Shown here piece after piece: positions 63,238 to 64,000 of a stretch of DNA of 64,000 bases (position 1 is the stretch's first letter; each line of letters opens with the position of its first letter). The stretch comes from Ligilactobacillus agilis DSM 20509 (GTDB lineage: Bacteria; Bacillota; Bacilli; Lactobacillales; Lactobacillaceae), in assembly GCF_001436215.1 (NCBI RefSeq), contig NZ_AYYP01000022.1, positions 17,382-81,381 on the forward strand, given 5' to 3'. A model generated the notes under the pieces. That model worked only from the letters and a program-made list of their open reading frames with translations, was not told where the DNA came from and did no database searches. The translations under genes were made by a program, and so were the position numbers.

Positions 63238-64000
63238 ATGAAAATCGGAATTGATAAGATTGGCTTTGCCACTTCTAATTTGTATGTTGATATGACAGAA
63301 CTGGCAGAGGCACGAAATGTTGATCCCAATAAATATTTAATCGGAATTGGTCAAAGTAAAATGGCAGTAATTCCGCCTAGTCAAGACGTGGTTACCCTGG
63401 CTGCTAGTGCTGCTAGTAAAATCTTAACGGCCGACGACAAAGACCAGGTAGAACTAGTCTTGTTTGCAACCGAATCTGGGGTAGATAATTCTAAGTCTGC
63501 AGCTGCTTATCTCAGTGAATTACTAGGTTTAAAGGCCAATATTCGGGCAATCGAATTAAAACAAGCTTGTTATGGAGCCACGGCCGGCCTCCAACTTGCC
63601 AAGGGACACATTGCACTAAATCCGCAAAGCAAGGTACTAGTTATTGGGGCAGATATTGCTCGCTATGGGTTAAATACGCCTGGTGAGCCAACCCAAGGGG
63701 GCGGGGCAGTTGCACTGTTAGTGACTGCTAACCCTAGGATTTTGGCATTAGAAGAGGATGCCAGCTACTTAACTAAAGACATTATGGATTTCTGGAGACC
63801 CTTAGGGCATATGGAAGCTTTAGTAGATGGTAAATATTCTTCTAATGTTTATTTGGACTTTTTCCAAGAAGTTTTTTCCGCTTACCAATCAAAGACCGGC
63901 TTACAGTTACAGGATTTTGCTGCCCTCTTATTCCACTTACCTTATACCAAGATGGGCTTGAAGGCCTTGCGCTTAGCGATTGAAGGAGCAGATGATCAGA
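63238..64000 (+). CDS. mvaS: Hydroxymethylglutaryl-CoA synthase (cut by window end)
   Basis: Condenses acetyl-CoA with acetoacetyl-CoA to HMG-CoA, second step of the mevalonate pathway, which makes isoprenoids such as the undecaprenyl carrier used by MraY. 254 residues are visible; the 3' end lies outside the window. Catalytic residues are all present at positions matching the Enterococcus enzyme numbering: E79 (ATESG), C111 (KQACYGA), H233 (LFHLPY). ATG 63238 follows AAGCAGGA. Divergent from acyP. Confidence 0.96.
   Translation, partial: MKIGIDKIGFATSNLYVDMTELAEARNVDPNKYLIGIGQSKMAVIPPSQDVVTLAASAASKILTADDKDQVELVLFATESGVDNSKSAAAYLSELLGLKANIRAIELKQACYGATAGLQLAKGHIALNPQSKVLVIGADIARYGLNTPGEPTQGGGAVALLVTANPRILALEEDASYLTKDIMDFWRPLGHMEALVDGKYSSNVYLDFFQEVFSAYQSKTGLQLQDFAALLFHLPYTKMGLKALRLAIEGADDQ

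Overview
The window is chromosomal backbone of a low-GC Gram-positive bacterium of the family Lactobacillaceae. The basis is gene content and order: a division and cell-wall (dcw) cluster, tRNA thiolation and RNA-decay genes, typA, ftsW-pyc, the ylbG-rsmD-coaD-PDZ/Lon protease run, comEA-comEB-comEC, tuf-tig-clpX, and mevalonate-pathway mvaS. AT-rich sigma-A promoters and strong Shine-Dalgarno (SD) sites fit. The genes predict meso-diaminopimelate (mDAP) peptidoglycan: aspartokinase (two paralogs), dapA, dapF, and a MurE with the DNPR motif that selects mDAP. The order resembles the Lactiplantibacillus plantarum type, but species cannot be named from this alone.

Layout. 1-2100: end of one aspartokinase, a DUF3397-type membrane protein, and a second complete aspartokinase. 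2150-17030: dcw cluster mraZ-rsmH-ftsL-PBP(PASTA)-murE-mraY-murD-murG-divIB-ftsA-ftsZ-sepF-yggT-ylmH-divIVA. 17040-20140: T-box-controlled ileS. 20169-24212: dapF-nudix-small membrane protein-mtnN-cysteine desulfurase-DUF1831. 24224-29390: mnmA, phosphatase, TPR protein, recD2. 29389-32425 (minus): lipid kinase, RNase J1, rpoY. 32600-36986: membrane-anchored unknown, def (minus), UPF0223, inositol-phosphatase-like protein, typA. 37090-41914: ftsW and pyruvate carboxylase. 41913-49052: ylbG, rsmD, coaD, PDZ/Lon protease, comEA-EB-EC, holA. 49061-53580: divergent rpsT/rpsO, dapA, RNase J2, TPR protein. 53608-59443: tuf, tig, clpX, gnd. 59515-64000: ArlRS/CsrRS-like two-component system, yidC and acyP (minus), and mvaS cut off by the window end.

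The genes serve growth: wall precursors and the divisome, mDAP supply, translation (ileS, tuf, rpsT, rpsO, typA, def), tRNA thiolation, RNA turnover (RNases J1 and J2), protein quality control (tig, clpX), DNA uptake (comE) and oxaloacetate supply (pyc).

I found no insertion sequences, prophage, CRISPR, rRNA or tRNA genes, and no frankly novel multi-gene system. The points of interest are regulatory or small: a 10-bp-periodic GTGG array that looks like a MraZ operator, a tandem repeat in the aspartokinase leader, a cysteine-free DUF1831 protein between the cysteine desulfurase and MnmA, a possible competence-sigma promoter before comEA, and three genes (ftsW, comEC, a TPR gene) whose SD sites point to non-canonical CTG or ATT starts.
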